DNA from: a virus
DNA length: 57,698 nucleotides
Virus record (IMG/VR): IMGVR_UViG_3300018063_000014
Coordinates: 1 to 57,698 of that record
Direction: 5' to 3' (one strand)
Positions 18,524 to 25,818 of this stretch are shown one piece after another (the stretch's first letter is position 1; every line of letters begins with the position of its first letter). Position numbers and translations under genes: made by a program. The notes beneath the pieces were generated by a model that saw only the letters and a program-made list of their open reading frames with translations, was not told the origin of the DNA and did no database searches.

Positions 18524-18769
18524 TTAGCTCACGCGCTCGATCGTTATCAAATATTCTTGATCGTCGGCCAATCCGAGACTGGCCGCTATCGTTCCGTACA
18601 AATTCTCCGGTGTCGCCGCATAGGTGATAACGGCCTGCGTTGCCTTAAGATGCGTCGGCCTCGCCTCGCTTTCATGGGCCGTGCTGGGAACGAGCGTGAT
18701 CGTGGTCGCATCTATGGCACTCTTCTTAAAGCGCTGAACTACTTTGCCTTCGGTTGCCGTTACTGCCAT
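18524..18769 (-). CDS. Small capsid-adjacent protein
   Basis: 81 aa, ATG preceded by GGGAGGTATCCACTA, a strong ribosome site. Beta-rich (ATTITLVPSTAH, QAVITYAAT). It lies 15 bases after the capsid stop. High-level translation and location suggest a head decoration or stabilising protein; not recognised by family. Confidence 0.6.
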   Translation of the reverse strand: MAVTATEGKVVQRFKKSAIDATTITLVPSTAHESEARPTHLKATQAVITYAATPENLYGTIAASLGLADDQEYLITIERVS

Positions 18770-18784
18770 TAGTGGATACCTCCC

Positions 18785-19687
18785 TTACACGGACTCGTCG
18801 ATGTCTACCTGGATTACGCAAGTATCGTCGATCCGCACCGATCCGCCGCTCAACTTGACCATCGCGAAGGTGTTGTTCCAGTGGCTCGGGTCTTTCCCGA
18901 GTTCCACCTGCTTGACCAAGCCCAACGCCATACCCACTCCCATTTTCTGAATGCGCAGACAGGAGCGGATGTTGCCGGTCTTGAAAAGCTTCACAGACTC
19001 GCGCCATTTCGCGCCGTACCAAGTGGCGTCCTGCGGGAAGCCGCCCGATTGAAGCGCGTTAATGCTCGAATAGTCCGAGCTGGTCGCCGTGGGATCGCTC
19101 AGTAGTTGCTCCATCCCCTTCGGGCTGTGGAAAAAATACTGGTCTTCGATGAGCACCGAGTTGTCGCCCATGATCCGCTTGCTCTGGCGAATCTTCGCCA
19201 TCGTGAGCCCAGACCCACCGTTAGCGACCTGAGAGCCGGCATCGATGGTCGTCTGACTGGACGTATTCGCACCCTCGTCAACGGTCTCAGCAGTTCCGAG
19301 CGCCCCGCCGATATTGGTCGTGCCTTGCGCCAATACGAGGTCGTCTTTCTTTCGCTCCAAGCCGTAGCCGAGAATTTGCGAAAGCTCTGAGGTGGGATCG
19401 GTTAGGGTTTTCAGTTCGTCGAATTCGTCGATAAGAACGGCGAGACCGAAGTCGTAGAGCTGCGCCCGCCTTTTGCTCTGCGGAGGATTCGCATAGACCG
19501 TGACGGCATCGGAGGTCGTGATAGCCATCATGTCCTGCGAGCCGATACGGTTGAAGGGTTCCGTTTTCCCCTTGCAGTTAGTTTTTAGACGGACGGCTCC
19601 GTCTACCATCGCCCTGCGCTGTTGCGAGAGCTGATGGACTGTTTCACTGACCCCATGAATAAACCAAGATTCTGTTTCTAGTGCCAT
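18785..19687 (-). CDS. Major capsid protein
   Basis: 300 aa, ATG with AAGGTG upstream. The sequence fits the capsid family of T7-like uncultured podoviruses: WFIHGVSETVHQLSQQRRAM at the N-terminus, an RRAQLYDFGLAVLIDEFDEL helix and LTDPTSELSQILGYGLERKK. HK97-fold is expected. It follows a scaffold gene, with an HNH gene inserted between the two. No cleavage peptide is obvious. Confidence 0.85.
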   Translation of the reverse strand: MALETESWFIHGVSETVHQLSQQRRAMVDGAVRLKTNCKGKTEPFNRIGSQDMMAITTSDAVTVYANPPQSKRRAQLYDFGLAVLIDEFDELKTLTDPTSELSQILGYGLERKKDDLVLAQGTTNIGGALGTAETVDEGANTSSQTTIDAGSQVANGGSGLTMAKIRQSKRIMGDNSVLIEDQYFFHSPKGMEQLLSDPTATSSDYSSINALQSGGFPQDATWYGAKWRESVKLFKTGNIRSCLRIQKMGVGMALGLVKQVELGKDPSHWNNTFAMVKLSGGSVRIDDTCVIQVDIDESV

Positions 19688-19704
19688 AACTTACACCTTA
19701 TATC

Positions 19705-20229
19705 TCATGTTTTACTTGGAAGGTGAAGCTGAAGCTGGCAATGCCTTTTTAGGTAGTTTAGTAATTCCAAAACGATTCCCGGACTCTCGTCCAATAACCC
19801 AATTGCCGTGTTGCATTTCGTACAAAGCAATCCGCGAACTTTCTTCGTACCGTGGCGATGATCCACTGACAGCCGGGTTTCCTTCCGCGCCGTCTCGCCG
19901 CGTTTACAAATCGCGCAAACATAATTTTGGGCAACGAGGAGCTTCTCGTACTGCGCGACGGTGATGCCGTATTTGCGCTTCAGCATCGAATTGCGATTGC
20001 ATTCTTTGTATTTTTCCGGGTTCGCTTCGCGCCAGCGTTTGCTTTTTTCCGCTTCGCTTCCCGAGTGCAACTTCTGCCATTCCTTTTCTCTTCTCTTGAT
20101 GCAGACACCACAGCCCTTCGGACGGCCCTGTTTATAGAGCCGCGTTTGAGCTAGGTCGTGCCCACTCTTGCAGAGTGCTAGAAGTTGCCCGATTTTTAGA
20201 ATTGTCCCTTCGGTCTTTTTTCCCCTCAT
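19705..20229 (-). CDS. HNH endonuclease, recombination endonuclease VII type
   Basis: 174 aa, ATG start. The C-terminal half has the endonuclease VII zinc/HNH core: YVCAICKRGE, then LSVDHRHGTKKVRGLLCTKC, then NTAIGLLDESP. A basic N-terminal region with CxxC precedes it. Such free-standing HNH proteins often behave as homing endonucleases. Here it interrupts the scaffold-to-capsid gene order and is preceded by a 220-base structured interval, suggesting a mobile unit. Confidence 0.85.
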   Translation of the reverse strand: MRGKKTEGTILKIGQLLALCKSGHDLAQTRLYKQGRPKGCGVCIKRREKEWQKLHSGSEAEKSKRWREANPEKYKECNRNSMLKRKYGITVAQYEKLLVAQNYVCAICKRGETARKETRLSVDHRHGTKKVRGLLCTKCNTAIGLLDESPGIVLELLNYLKRHCQLQLHLPSKT

Positions 20230-20450
20230 TAGCAGGAAGGGGATCTGTCTCGGTAAGTGCCCCGCTTGCGCGGACTCACCTGACCTTACGAGGTCAGCGG
20301 TAAGCCATTTGGCTTACACGTCACCGGACAACCGAAAGGTTGTGGCCCGGAATGGAGCAGAACGCTCCGGTGATTAGATGATCGGCGCCGGATCGCCGGC
20401 GAGCCCGCCACTTGACCCGTGAGCACCGATCATCTAATCAACGCAGTGTT
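20230..20450 (-). ncRNA. Highly structured gene-free interval before the HNH and capsid genes
   Basis: At least five hairpins are visible: 20262-20273 (CCGC/GCGG), 20280-20297 (CTGACC/GGTCAG), 20300-20317 (GTAAGCC/GGCTTAC), 20328-20343 (ACAACC/GGTTGT) and 20354-20368 (GGAGC/GCTCC). TCACCGG at 20321-20327 can pair with CCGGTGA at 20367-20373. A perfect 15-bp inverted repeat joins 20371-20385 and 20426-20440. The last two share bases and exclude each other. No protein frame explains it. It could be a leader RNA, a mobile-element RNA or a recombination site; I cannot match it to a known class. Confidence 0.5.
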
Positions 20451-20633
20451 CTAATACTGCGGCTTCTTTGGTTTTGATTTCTTCTTCTTGGCCATAGTAA
20501 GCAACTTCTTCTCCTCGACGCGCAAAAATGGCAGATACGGAAACGGAATGCTCTCCGACTCCATAATCGCCGCAGCGCGCCGTATCTTTTCAAGCGTCAA
20601 CCCTTCGCTTATGGCTGATCCTTTCTTCGCCAT
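20451..20633 (-). CDS. Small basic protein
   Basis: 60 aa, ATG start with AAGAAAAGTGTAAT upstream. The C-terminus is strongly basic (MAKKKKSKPKKPQY), which may bind nucleic acid. Lies between the scaffold block and the structured interval. No family recognised. Confidence 0.5.
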   Translation of the reverse strand: MAKKGSAISEGLTLEKIRRAAAIMESESIPFPYLPFLRVEEKKLLTMAKKKKSKPKKPQY

Positions 20634-20663
20634 ATTACACTTTTCTTTTTACGTTTACCATAC

Positions 20664-20870
20664 CTATCCAGTTTTGCGCGCCCGAAGCTGCGCGTTGTCC
20701 TGTTCGAGCTTGGCAATCTGCTCCTGGGTTTGGTCCGGTGCTTCGTAGAGCATAATGACAAACATCGGATTCCAGTCGAAGAACTCGACATCCTTCAACT
20801 TGATTCCCAGCTCGTTAAGTCGCCGCGATATCCCCTGGCCATCTTTGGTGATTTTTTCCTCTTTGATCAT
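20664..20870 (-). CDS. Small hypothetical protein of the head module
   Basis: 68 aa, ATG overlapping the scaffold stop (ATGA). Middle segment FFDWNPMFVIMLYEAP, then a C-terminal coiled-coil helix (QIAKLEQDNAQLRARK). Coupling suggests expression in proportion to scaffold. Confidence 0.6.
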   Translation of the reverse strand: MIKEEKITKDGQGISRRLNELGIKLKDVEFFDWNPMFVIMLYEAPDQTQEQIAKLEQDNAQLRARKTG

Positions 20871-21796
20871 TTAGCCTCCCCGGTTCCATACTTTGCTTTT
20901 AGAAGCGTCTCGCGCTTTGCCATCAACGCGACACGCTTCGGGTCTTGTGGGTCACCCTTCATATACAGCGCATTGTCGGGGTGTTTCGGATCGCTGAGAT
21001 TCTTCATAAAGTCGTTAAACTCAGTGTCAACCGCTGACCCCATTCCACTGATCACGCTGATATCCTCCCCCGTGTCCAGTCCGGCGCGCGCAGCGTACTT
21101 GAGCGCCACCGGGCTATTGGCAAACCCCGATGCTTCCATGGCTTGGACTTCTTCTTCGGTAAAATTCTTTGTCAGCCAGGCGGCGCCATAGGCTTCTACT
21201 TCTTTAGGTTCCTTGCCTATAGACGCGGCAAAATCCGCCACAGCCTTTAGCCCCTGCTCAGCGGTGTACTTCAGCGCTGGCTCAACGACCTCGGTATAAC
21301 GCTGCGCCTCAAGGGCGATCAATTCATTGACTGCCTCATTGGTGATTCCGTTCTTGTGCGCCCATTCCTTGAGAGCCTTAACCGTGGGCTCCGATCGCAT
21401 CGGCTCGGGTATGGCATCAAGCTTGACTTCGTATTGATCCGCCGACCCTGGAAGCACCGGCGGCTTCGCGATGATACCGGCATCGATCATCTTCTGCTTG
21501 AACGCCGCAACCTCTTCCGGCTTATCCTTGTTGGGTAGGGTGAGGGCAGTGCCTAATTTCTTTTCTAGGCCAACCATGTGGCTGAGCACCGTAGGCAGGT
21601 CTTTATGATTGCCCGCCTTGACCCCCTTCTCAAACGATTCCCAGGTCGCCGGGTCGCTCGTCTTCAGCGTTTCGGCAGGCGCGTACCATGCCGGGGTAAT
21701 AACGGCCGGCTGGGTTTCGACCGTGCCGCCACCGACCGCCGCTGGGGCGACTTCCGTACCCGCTTCCGCTGTGAGCAAAAGTCTTTTAGGTATCAT
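20867..21796 (-). CDS. Scaffolding (capsid assembly) protein
   Basis: 309 aa, ATG coupled to the upstream gene. Ala/Glu/Lys-rich and helical with a Pro-rich N-terminal region; LTLPNKDKPEEVAAFKQKM and the acidic YEVKLDAIPEPMR segment are typical of capsid assembly proteins in podoviruses. It lies one small cluster upstream of the capsid gene, the canonical place. Expected to guide procapsid assembly and leave before maturation. Confidence 0.75.
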   Translation of the reverse strand: MIPKRLLLTAEAGTEVAPAAVGGGTVETQPAVITPAWYAPAETLKTSDPATWESFEKGVKAGNHKDLPTVLSHMVGLEKKLGTALTLPNKDKPEEVAAFKQKMIDAGIIAKPPVLPGSADQYEVKLDAIPEPMRSEPTVKALKEWAHKNGITNEAVNELIALEAQRYTEVVEPALKYTAEQGLKAVADFAASIGKEPKEVEAYGAAWLTKNFTEEEVQAMEASGFANSPVALKYAARAGLDTGEDISVISGMGSAVDTEFNDFMKNLSDPKHPDNALYMKGDPQDPKRVALMAKRETLLKAKYGTGEAK

Positions 21797-22059
21797 CCAT
21801 CAAACTCCTTATGATCAAACTCCGGCTTCCAATGCACGTTGACAAGTAGATGCCGCTTATGAATTTCTTCGACGCTCAAATACTCACTACCAAGAAGAAT
21901 CTGTTCGATCTCACTGATCCAACGATAATCTTTTTCCAGCGCATCGCCGAGAACCAAGCCATGTTGCATCCCTCGCAGATAGCGATCATGAACGCGGGCA
22001 AGGCCAGCCATGGTGATACGAAGATCAATGGTGCGCTTCGCTCGGTTCGGGTTAGGCAT
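21793..22059 (-). CDS. Hypothetical protein of the head module
   Basis: 88 aa, ATG start; stop overlaps the scaffold start. Starts PNPNRAKRTIDLRITMAGLA and is mostly helical. Not recognised. Its first bases overlap the end of a 57-aa gene. Confidence 0.55.
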   Translation of the reverse strand: MPNPNRAKRTIDLRITMAGLARVHDRYLRGMQHGLVLGDALEKDYRWISEIEQILLGSEYLSVEEIHKRHLLVNVHWKPEFDHKEFDG

Positions 22060-22225
22060 AGAATCCTTTCCGCTTTATCACTTCTGCCTGGACAGCACTG
22101 TACTGAGCAGAAGTCAACTCCCCGCTCCGCATCCAGCGAACCAACGTTCTAGTCCATACGTCTTTGACGTGGAACTCGCTGTCGCAAAATTCGAGAAAAC
22201 TAAATGATTGGTCATCTATGCTCAT
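22052..22225 (-). CDS. Short hypothetical protein
   Basis: 57 aa, starting MSIDDQSFSFLEF and ending VIKRKGFYA. The ATG at 22225 overlaps the upstream stop as ATGA. Coupling on the 5-prime side and an eight-base overlap on the 3-prime side support it. Contains a helical WTRTLVRWMRSGELT stretch. Function unknown. Confidence 0.5.
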   Translation of the reverse strand: MSIDDQSFSFLEFCDSEFHVKDVWTRTLVRWMRSGELTSAQYSAVQAEVIKRKGFYA

Positions 22226-22407
22226 TGTGTCATCCCCATCTGTGGCAAGGAAATAATATTTGTGGTCTGTTTTGCTTTGTACTCACGAATCGCGTCTTGG
22301 GCGCAGCCGAGAAGCCCGTAGCACAACAGCTTGTTGTCGATTGGGCCGCTAACTTGGACCGTGCCGTCAACCATGAGCGTGATGAGTAGTTGGGCTTGGG
22401 GTTCCAT
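22222..22407 (-). CDS. Short hypothetical protein
   Basis: 61 aa, ATG with AGGCTCCAGC upstream. Begins MEPQAQLLITLMVDGTVQVS; the N-terminal half looks like a small beta sheet and the rest like a helix. Similar small QLLITLxxDGxVxVxGP proteins are common in phage head operons, with no known role. Confidence 0.55.
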   Translation of the reverse strand: MEPQAQLLITLMVDGTVQVSGPIDNKLLCYGLLGCAQDAIREYKAKQTTNIISLPQMGMTQ

Positions 22408-22415
22408 GCTGGAGC

Positions 22416-22562
22416 CTAAAATCCTTTGTGCTTAAAAAATCTCAACGTCAGCACGTCATGGATAGGCATCGGGATCTTCGGGTCTCGCAATAGTTCGAGG
22501 ATTTCATCACGGGACAGATCGTCAATCTTGCGTGAACCCTCAAGAAATTCGTTCCAAGTCAT
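22416..22562 (-). CDS. Short hypothetical protein
   Basis: 48 aa. The ATG at 22562 shares a base with the previous stop (TAATG), preferred over a longer in-frame upstream extension that would lie inside the neighbour. Acidic helix (SRKIDDLSRDEILELLRD). Not recognised. Confidence 0.45.
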   Translation of the reverse strand: MTWNEFLEGSRKIDDLSRDEILELLRDPKIPMPIHDVLTLRFFKHKGF

Positions 22563-22777
22563 TATTGCCTCACGTCTACCGACTCGAACTGTTGTCTTTT
22601 GATTTCCGTCAATACGCGCGCGTTGTTTGGGTAGTATACTGCTCCACCATCGACATAATCGCATCTGTCGCCGCAGCCTGCACATTTAAAATGCGTGCCG
22701 TCACGCGAAATCATAAGAGATTCGCAACTACAGACATACCACGCCACGGCATCGTCGGGGATTAACACAAGAATCAT
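22562..22777 (-). CDS. Small zinc-ribbon protein
   Basis: 71 aa, ATG coupled by ATGA. Cys ligands CSC near residue 16 and CAGCGDRC near residue 32 make a zinc ribbon. Function unknown. Confidence 0.55.
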   Translation of the reverse strand: MILVLIPDDAVAWYVCSCESLMISRDGTHFKCAGCGDRCDYVDGGAVYYPNNARVLTEIKRQQFESVDVRQ

Positions 22778-23142
22778 TGCCTCACATCCATCGGCTTCTC
22801 TTCTTCTCTCAACTCTGCCGGTATGAACGCCATCGGATGCATGCCCATATCGAAGCGCACGAGAATATCAACGACTACGAGTTGCTTGCCGTTGTTCTCA
22901 GCAAGGTCTGTAGTGGTCAACGGCGTCGAACCCGACTGCAACGGCTTGTAGTACGTCTCAATTAAGTAGTCGAGAAACGCCTTCCCCGCCTGGTCGTTAA
23001 ACGTCTCGGCGCAGTAGCGGTTGATAAGCTGATCGTGGTCCTCGTCTTCCGGCAGCGGGCGCCAGCGAAGACGCCATGCCTTGAGTTGGTTGAGAAGGCC
23101 GTCATACGACTTCACGAACCGATCGGAAACGATATTCTTCAT
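22774..23142 (-). CDS. Hypothetical protein of the portal-scaffold interval
   Basis: 122 aa. ATG at 23142 (MKNIVSDRF) chosen because it overlaps the previous stop (ATGA). Helical, with FLDYLIETYYKPLQSG in the middle and a Met-rich HPMAFIPAELREEE tail. Not recognised; same order is common for head-completion accessories. Confidence 0.55.
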   Translation of the reverse strand: MKNIVSDRFVKSYDGLLNQLKAWRLRWRPLPEDEDHDQLINRYCAETFNDQAGKAFLDYLIETYYKPLQSGSTPLTTTDLAENNGKQLVVVDILVRFDMGMHPMAFIPAELREEEKPMDVRQ

Positions 23143-23459
23143 GGCGTCAAATTCACGCTTCGGTCTTCGTCGAACGTGCGCTTTTTCGAAATCAACTGCT
23201 CCGCTAGATTGTCCCATTCTTTCGATTGTGGGTCGGTGAGCCTTTTTAACTCATCGACATCATCGACGTGCCAAGCGGCGTTGTAGAGTAACCCGCAGTC
23301 GTCTATGCCCGTGATCAAAACATTGTAGCCGAAGTCTATGAGGCTTCGGTTTATCTGGAGTTTGAAATCTCCGAGATAACCTTGGCATCGATGCCGCGCA
23401 TTCTCCATGACGGTAGCGATAAACCACCGCTCGTCAAACTGAGTAAATGTAGACTTCAA
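23139..23459 (-). CDS. Hypothetical protein
   Basis: 106 aa. Probable TTG start at 23459 with GGGAG nine bases upstream; the ATG at 23408 would remove 17 residues. Mixed alpha/beta, FGYNVLITGIDDCGLLYNAA in the centre. No family recognised. Confidence 0.5.
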   Translation of the reverse strand: MKSTFTQFDERWFIATVMENARHRCQGYLGDFKLQINRSLIDFGYNVLITGIDDCGLLYNAAWHVDDVDELKRLTDPQSKEWDNLAEQLISKKRTFDEDRSVNLTP

Positions 23460-23465
23460 TCGCGT

Positions 23466-23675
23466 CTACTCCCTGTAGATCCGACAACCCGATTTATAGA
23501 GATGCTCGTAAACGGCCTGCCTGAAGTCAGCAGTGTGATTATCGAGAATTTTGATCACGTCGCCTACTTCGACGCTGCTCTGATATTCCGTTCCGCACTC
23601 AACCCTTACCACGCGGCCATCGAAGCTGAACCGCCGACCCGGAATACGCTCGACGCTACTCCAAGACTCTGCCAC
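23466..23675 (-). CDS. Short hypothetical protein
   Basis: 69 aa, GTG start two bases after the portal stop. Beta-rich N-terminus (RRFSFDGRVVRVECG). Role unknown; the position suggests a head-completion accessory. Confidence 0.45.
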   Translation of the reverse strand: MAESWSSVERIPGRRFSFDGRVVRVECGTEYQSSVEVGDVIKILDNHTADFRQAVYEHLYKSGCRIYRE

Positions 23676-23676
23676 G

Positions 23677-25404
23677 CTACGCCGCCTTCTTACTTTCCGT
23701 CAACAATTTCAATGCGGGAGCCGCCTTCCCGGCGCTTTCAGCCGCCTGCACCAACTCCTGAGTCTGCCCCTGCTGCTGCTCCGCCTCAGCGTAAGAGCCG
23801 CGTAGCGCCTTCAGTTCCCGCTCGCCGAGGGTCACGGCAGCGGGGACGCCATAATTCCGGTTCACCCGCGATGCGTATTTATCATAGTCGTAGTGATCGA
23901 GAACAAACTGCCGCGGGCGCTTTCCGGTCTTCTCCCATTCCTGTAGTTGCAACTGAACGATCGGTGTCAAGGCCGACATAGCCTGATTCATCGAGTCGAT
24001 TTCTTCCATGCGTTGCGCGCGGGCAAGCGGACTATCGAATCTCGCTTGTGGCTGGCCGCCGTATTGGAGGATAATATCGGGCGGTGGGGAGAACTGCTTC
24101 TTCCGATACATCATGTTAAACAGCCGGGCCACGTAAGGAATACCGAAGTCGGACTGCCACCGCCCATAAGTCGGCCCAAGCATTTTCTGGACTATGTTCT
24201 GCTTTTGCTGGAAGACGTAAACGCGCATTTCCTGCTGGCCTTCGAGAGCCATTAACTGCTCAAGGGCATCAGCGTAGAAAATGCGGCGGACCATTTTTCT
24301 GAGTTCCTCTTCCTTGATCTGCCCAAATTTATAATCGCCTAACGTATTGATCGGTGCGATGGCGTTTTGAACTGATTCGCCATGCGCCACGCGGACCACC
24401 GTGACACCCCACGGAGAAAACCGCTTGGCGCCAATCACGGCATCGTGCCGTTGCGCCAACGCGGGCTTCGAAGAAAGTGCGGCGGATTCAAGATCGAGTT
24501 TATAAGAAGCGTTTATAGTAATGAGCGCGTTCAGCGCGATTTCACCCAGGCCGCGCCCGTAGGGTTCCCCGTGGCATCTGGTCCACCGATCACAGACCGC
24601 TGGAAATTCTTCGTAGCCGCTCTCGAAGACGACCTTCTTTTTATCGTAGTGGACGTAGCACGAAGCCCACGGCATCGCCTTGTTGCCATACGTTTGCTCT
24701 TTGGATTGCCGGGGGTAGATGCCATGAATGAATCGAAACTCATCGACCTTGCCGTTATTATAAGCTTGTTGAACATCCTCCGGCAGATTTTCAATTCCCC
24801 ATAACTCCTTTGCGGCTTTGGCGGTTTTTTTCAGCTCAACGTAGCTTTCGTCTACTTGACCAATGCCGTTTTCAAAGACGACGAACCGGCCAGCTTTGTG
24901 ATGCGTGAATCGTGACCCTCTGAAACCAAACGGGCTCTGTCCGTGAGTGACCGGGCGCTCCTCGATCATCATAAAGCCGGTGCCAAACCCCATCCAATCC
25001 ATGTCCGCTTCGTAGGACTCAGGATAGAACGCCCCATGCTCGGCTTGCTTCAACATCTTGCCGTTGCATTCCTCGTACCATTCCCGTGCGTCATCATCTA
25101 GGTTTACGAAATCATTTGCATCTTCGAGCCCGTGCCAGTGAGTATTGGGACCATGGAGATAGCTGCTGATCTGCCGCACGGCCAAGTCGGCTGCGCTGAT
25201 ACCTTCAGAATCGTACATGCGGGAAAGCAACGCTTGCCCGGGCGCCTGCGATGATTGCACGTTGGACCGCGTGGGCTCGATATACGGCGCGAGCAAATCG
25301 ATGCGCTGGCGAAAGTTGGCCGCGTAGCGCAAGCCTTCATCGTATCGGAGACAGACCTTCTTGCCGATTTCGTCGAGCTGTTCGGTTGGACGTAGGCGAG
25401 GCAT
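23677..25404 (-). CDS. Portal protein (T7 gp8-like head-tail connector)
   Basis: 575 aa, ATG start. Family landmarks include ADLAVRQISSYLHGPNTHWH, MDWMGFGTGFMMIEE, GRGLGEIALNALITIN and LRKMVRRIFYADALEQL. The C-terminal third is helical with a Gln-rich end. Twelve copies form the DNA channel at the capsid vertex, where terminase docks. It follows terminase closely, with two small genes between. Confidence 0.9.
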   Translation of the reverse strand: MPRLRPTEQLDEIGKKVCLRYDEGLRYAANFRQRIDLLAPYIEPTRSNVQSSQAPGQALLSRMYDSEGISAADLAVRQISSYLHGPNTHWHGLEDANDFVNLDDDAREWYEECNGKMLKQAEHGAFYPESYEADMDWMGFGTGFMMIEERPVTHGQSPFGFRGSRFTHHKAGRFVVFENGIGQVDESYVELKKTAKAAKELWGIENLPEDVQQAYNNGKVDEFRFIHGIYPRQSKEQTYGNKAMPWASCYVHYDKKKVVFESGYEEFPAVCDRWTRCHGEPYGRGLGEIALNALITINASYKLDLESAALSSKPALAQRHDAVIGAKRFSPWGVTVVRVAHGESVQNAIAPINTLGDYKFGQIKEEELRKMVRRIFYADALEQLMALEGQQEMRVYVFQQKQNIVQKMLGPTYGRWQSDFGIPYVARLFNMMYRKKQFSPPPDIILQYGGQPQARFDSPLARAQRMEEIDSMNQAMSALTPIVQLQLQEWEKTGKRPRQFVLDHYDYDKYASRVNRNYGVPAAVTLGERELKALRGSYAEAEQQQGQTQELVQAAESAGKAAPALKLLTESKKAA

Positions 25405-25611
25405 CTATTTCTCTAATTCCGTATTCAAGAAGTCGCGAATAGCTTTCACGTCAGCGTTCGATATTGCCACGACGCGCCCCTCTCCGTTCTTGTGAAACAG
25501 GCCGAACGAAACATAAGGGTGCTCGACTATCGGTTGACGTTTGATAAGAATTTCCAGCCCCGCGCCTTCGTGAGTAATCCAAAGCCGTTTACACTCAGAT
25601 AGTTCGTTCAT
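25405..25611 (-). CDS. Small hypothetical protein
   Basis: 68 aa, ATG overlapping the preceding stop (ATGA); stop abuts the portal start. Alternating beta strands (GLEILIKRQPIVEHPYVSFG) and a C-terminal helix. Not recognised. Confidence 0.5.
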   Translation of the reverse strand: MNELSECKRLWITHEGAGLEILIKRQPIVEHPYVSFGLFHKNGEGRVVAISNADVKAIRDFLNTELEK

Positions 25612-25805
25612 CCCGCGCCCAAAGTGCTCTTGCCGCCGTTATACGCACCCATCTGTCGCATGCCAGAAAGATCCGTCGAGGCCAAGCCGCGCCCCTGTCG
25701 GGACTTCTGAGTCTCTGCTTGCTTCTCTGCGCCCGCCGCAGGAGCCAGTTTCGGCTTCTTTGGTTCCTTCGACGGCACAAAGAGACTTTTCATCAAACCA
25801 GCCAT
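25608..25805 (-). CDS. Small terminase-portal interval protein, gp7.3-like
   Basis: 65 aa. ATG at 25805 has an excellent ribosome site (GAGAAGGAGGCAGTT). The sequence is basic and Pro/Ala-rich, then ASTDLSGMRQMG and KSTLGAG. Many podoviruses encode a short low-complexity protein here with a comparable S-T-x-L-x-G ... TLLG ending, linked with tail or virion assembly. The match is by pattern only. Confidence 0.5.
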   Translation of the reverse strand: MAGLMKSLFVPSKEPKKPKLAPAAGAEKQAETQKSRQGRGLASTDLSGMRQMGAYNGGKSTLGAG

Positions 25806-25818
25806 AACTGCCTCCTTC

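Noticed and set aside
20230-20450. Group I intron or HEARO/IscB-type RNA
   Set aside because: The neighbouring capsid gene is not split, the HNH protein is endonuclease VII type and not IscB, and I could not place the conserved intron core by eye. The interval is therefore left as an unclassified structured element.
20230-20450. Hammerhead or twister ribozyme
   Set aside because: The CTGANGA and GAAA elements of a hammerhead are not in the right order and no twister core was recognised.
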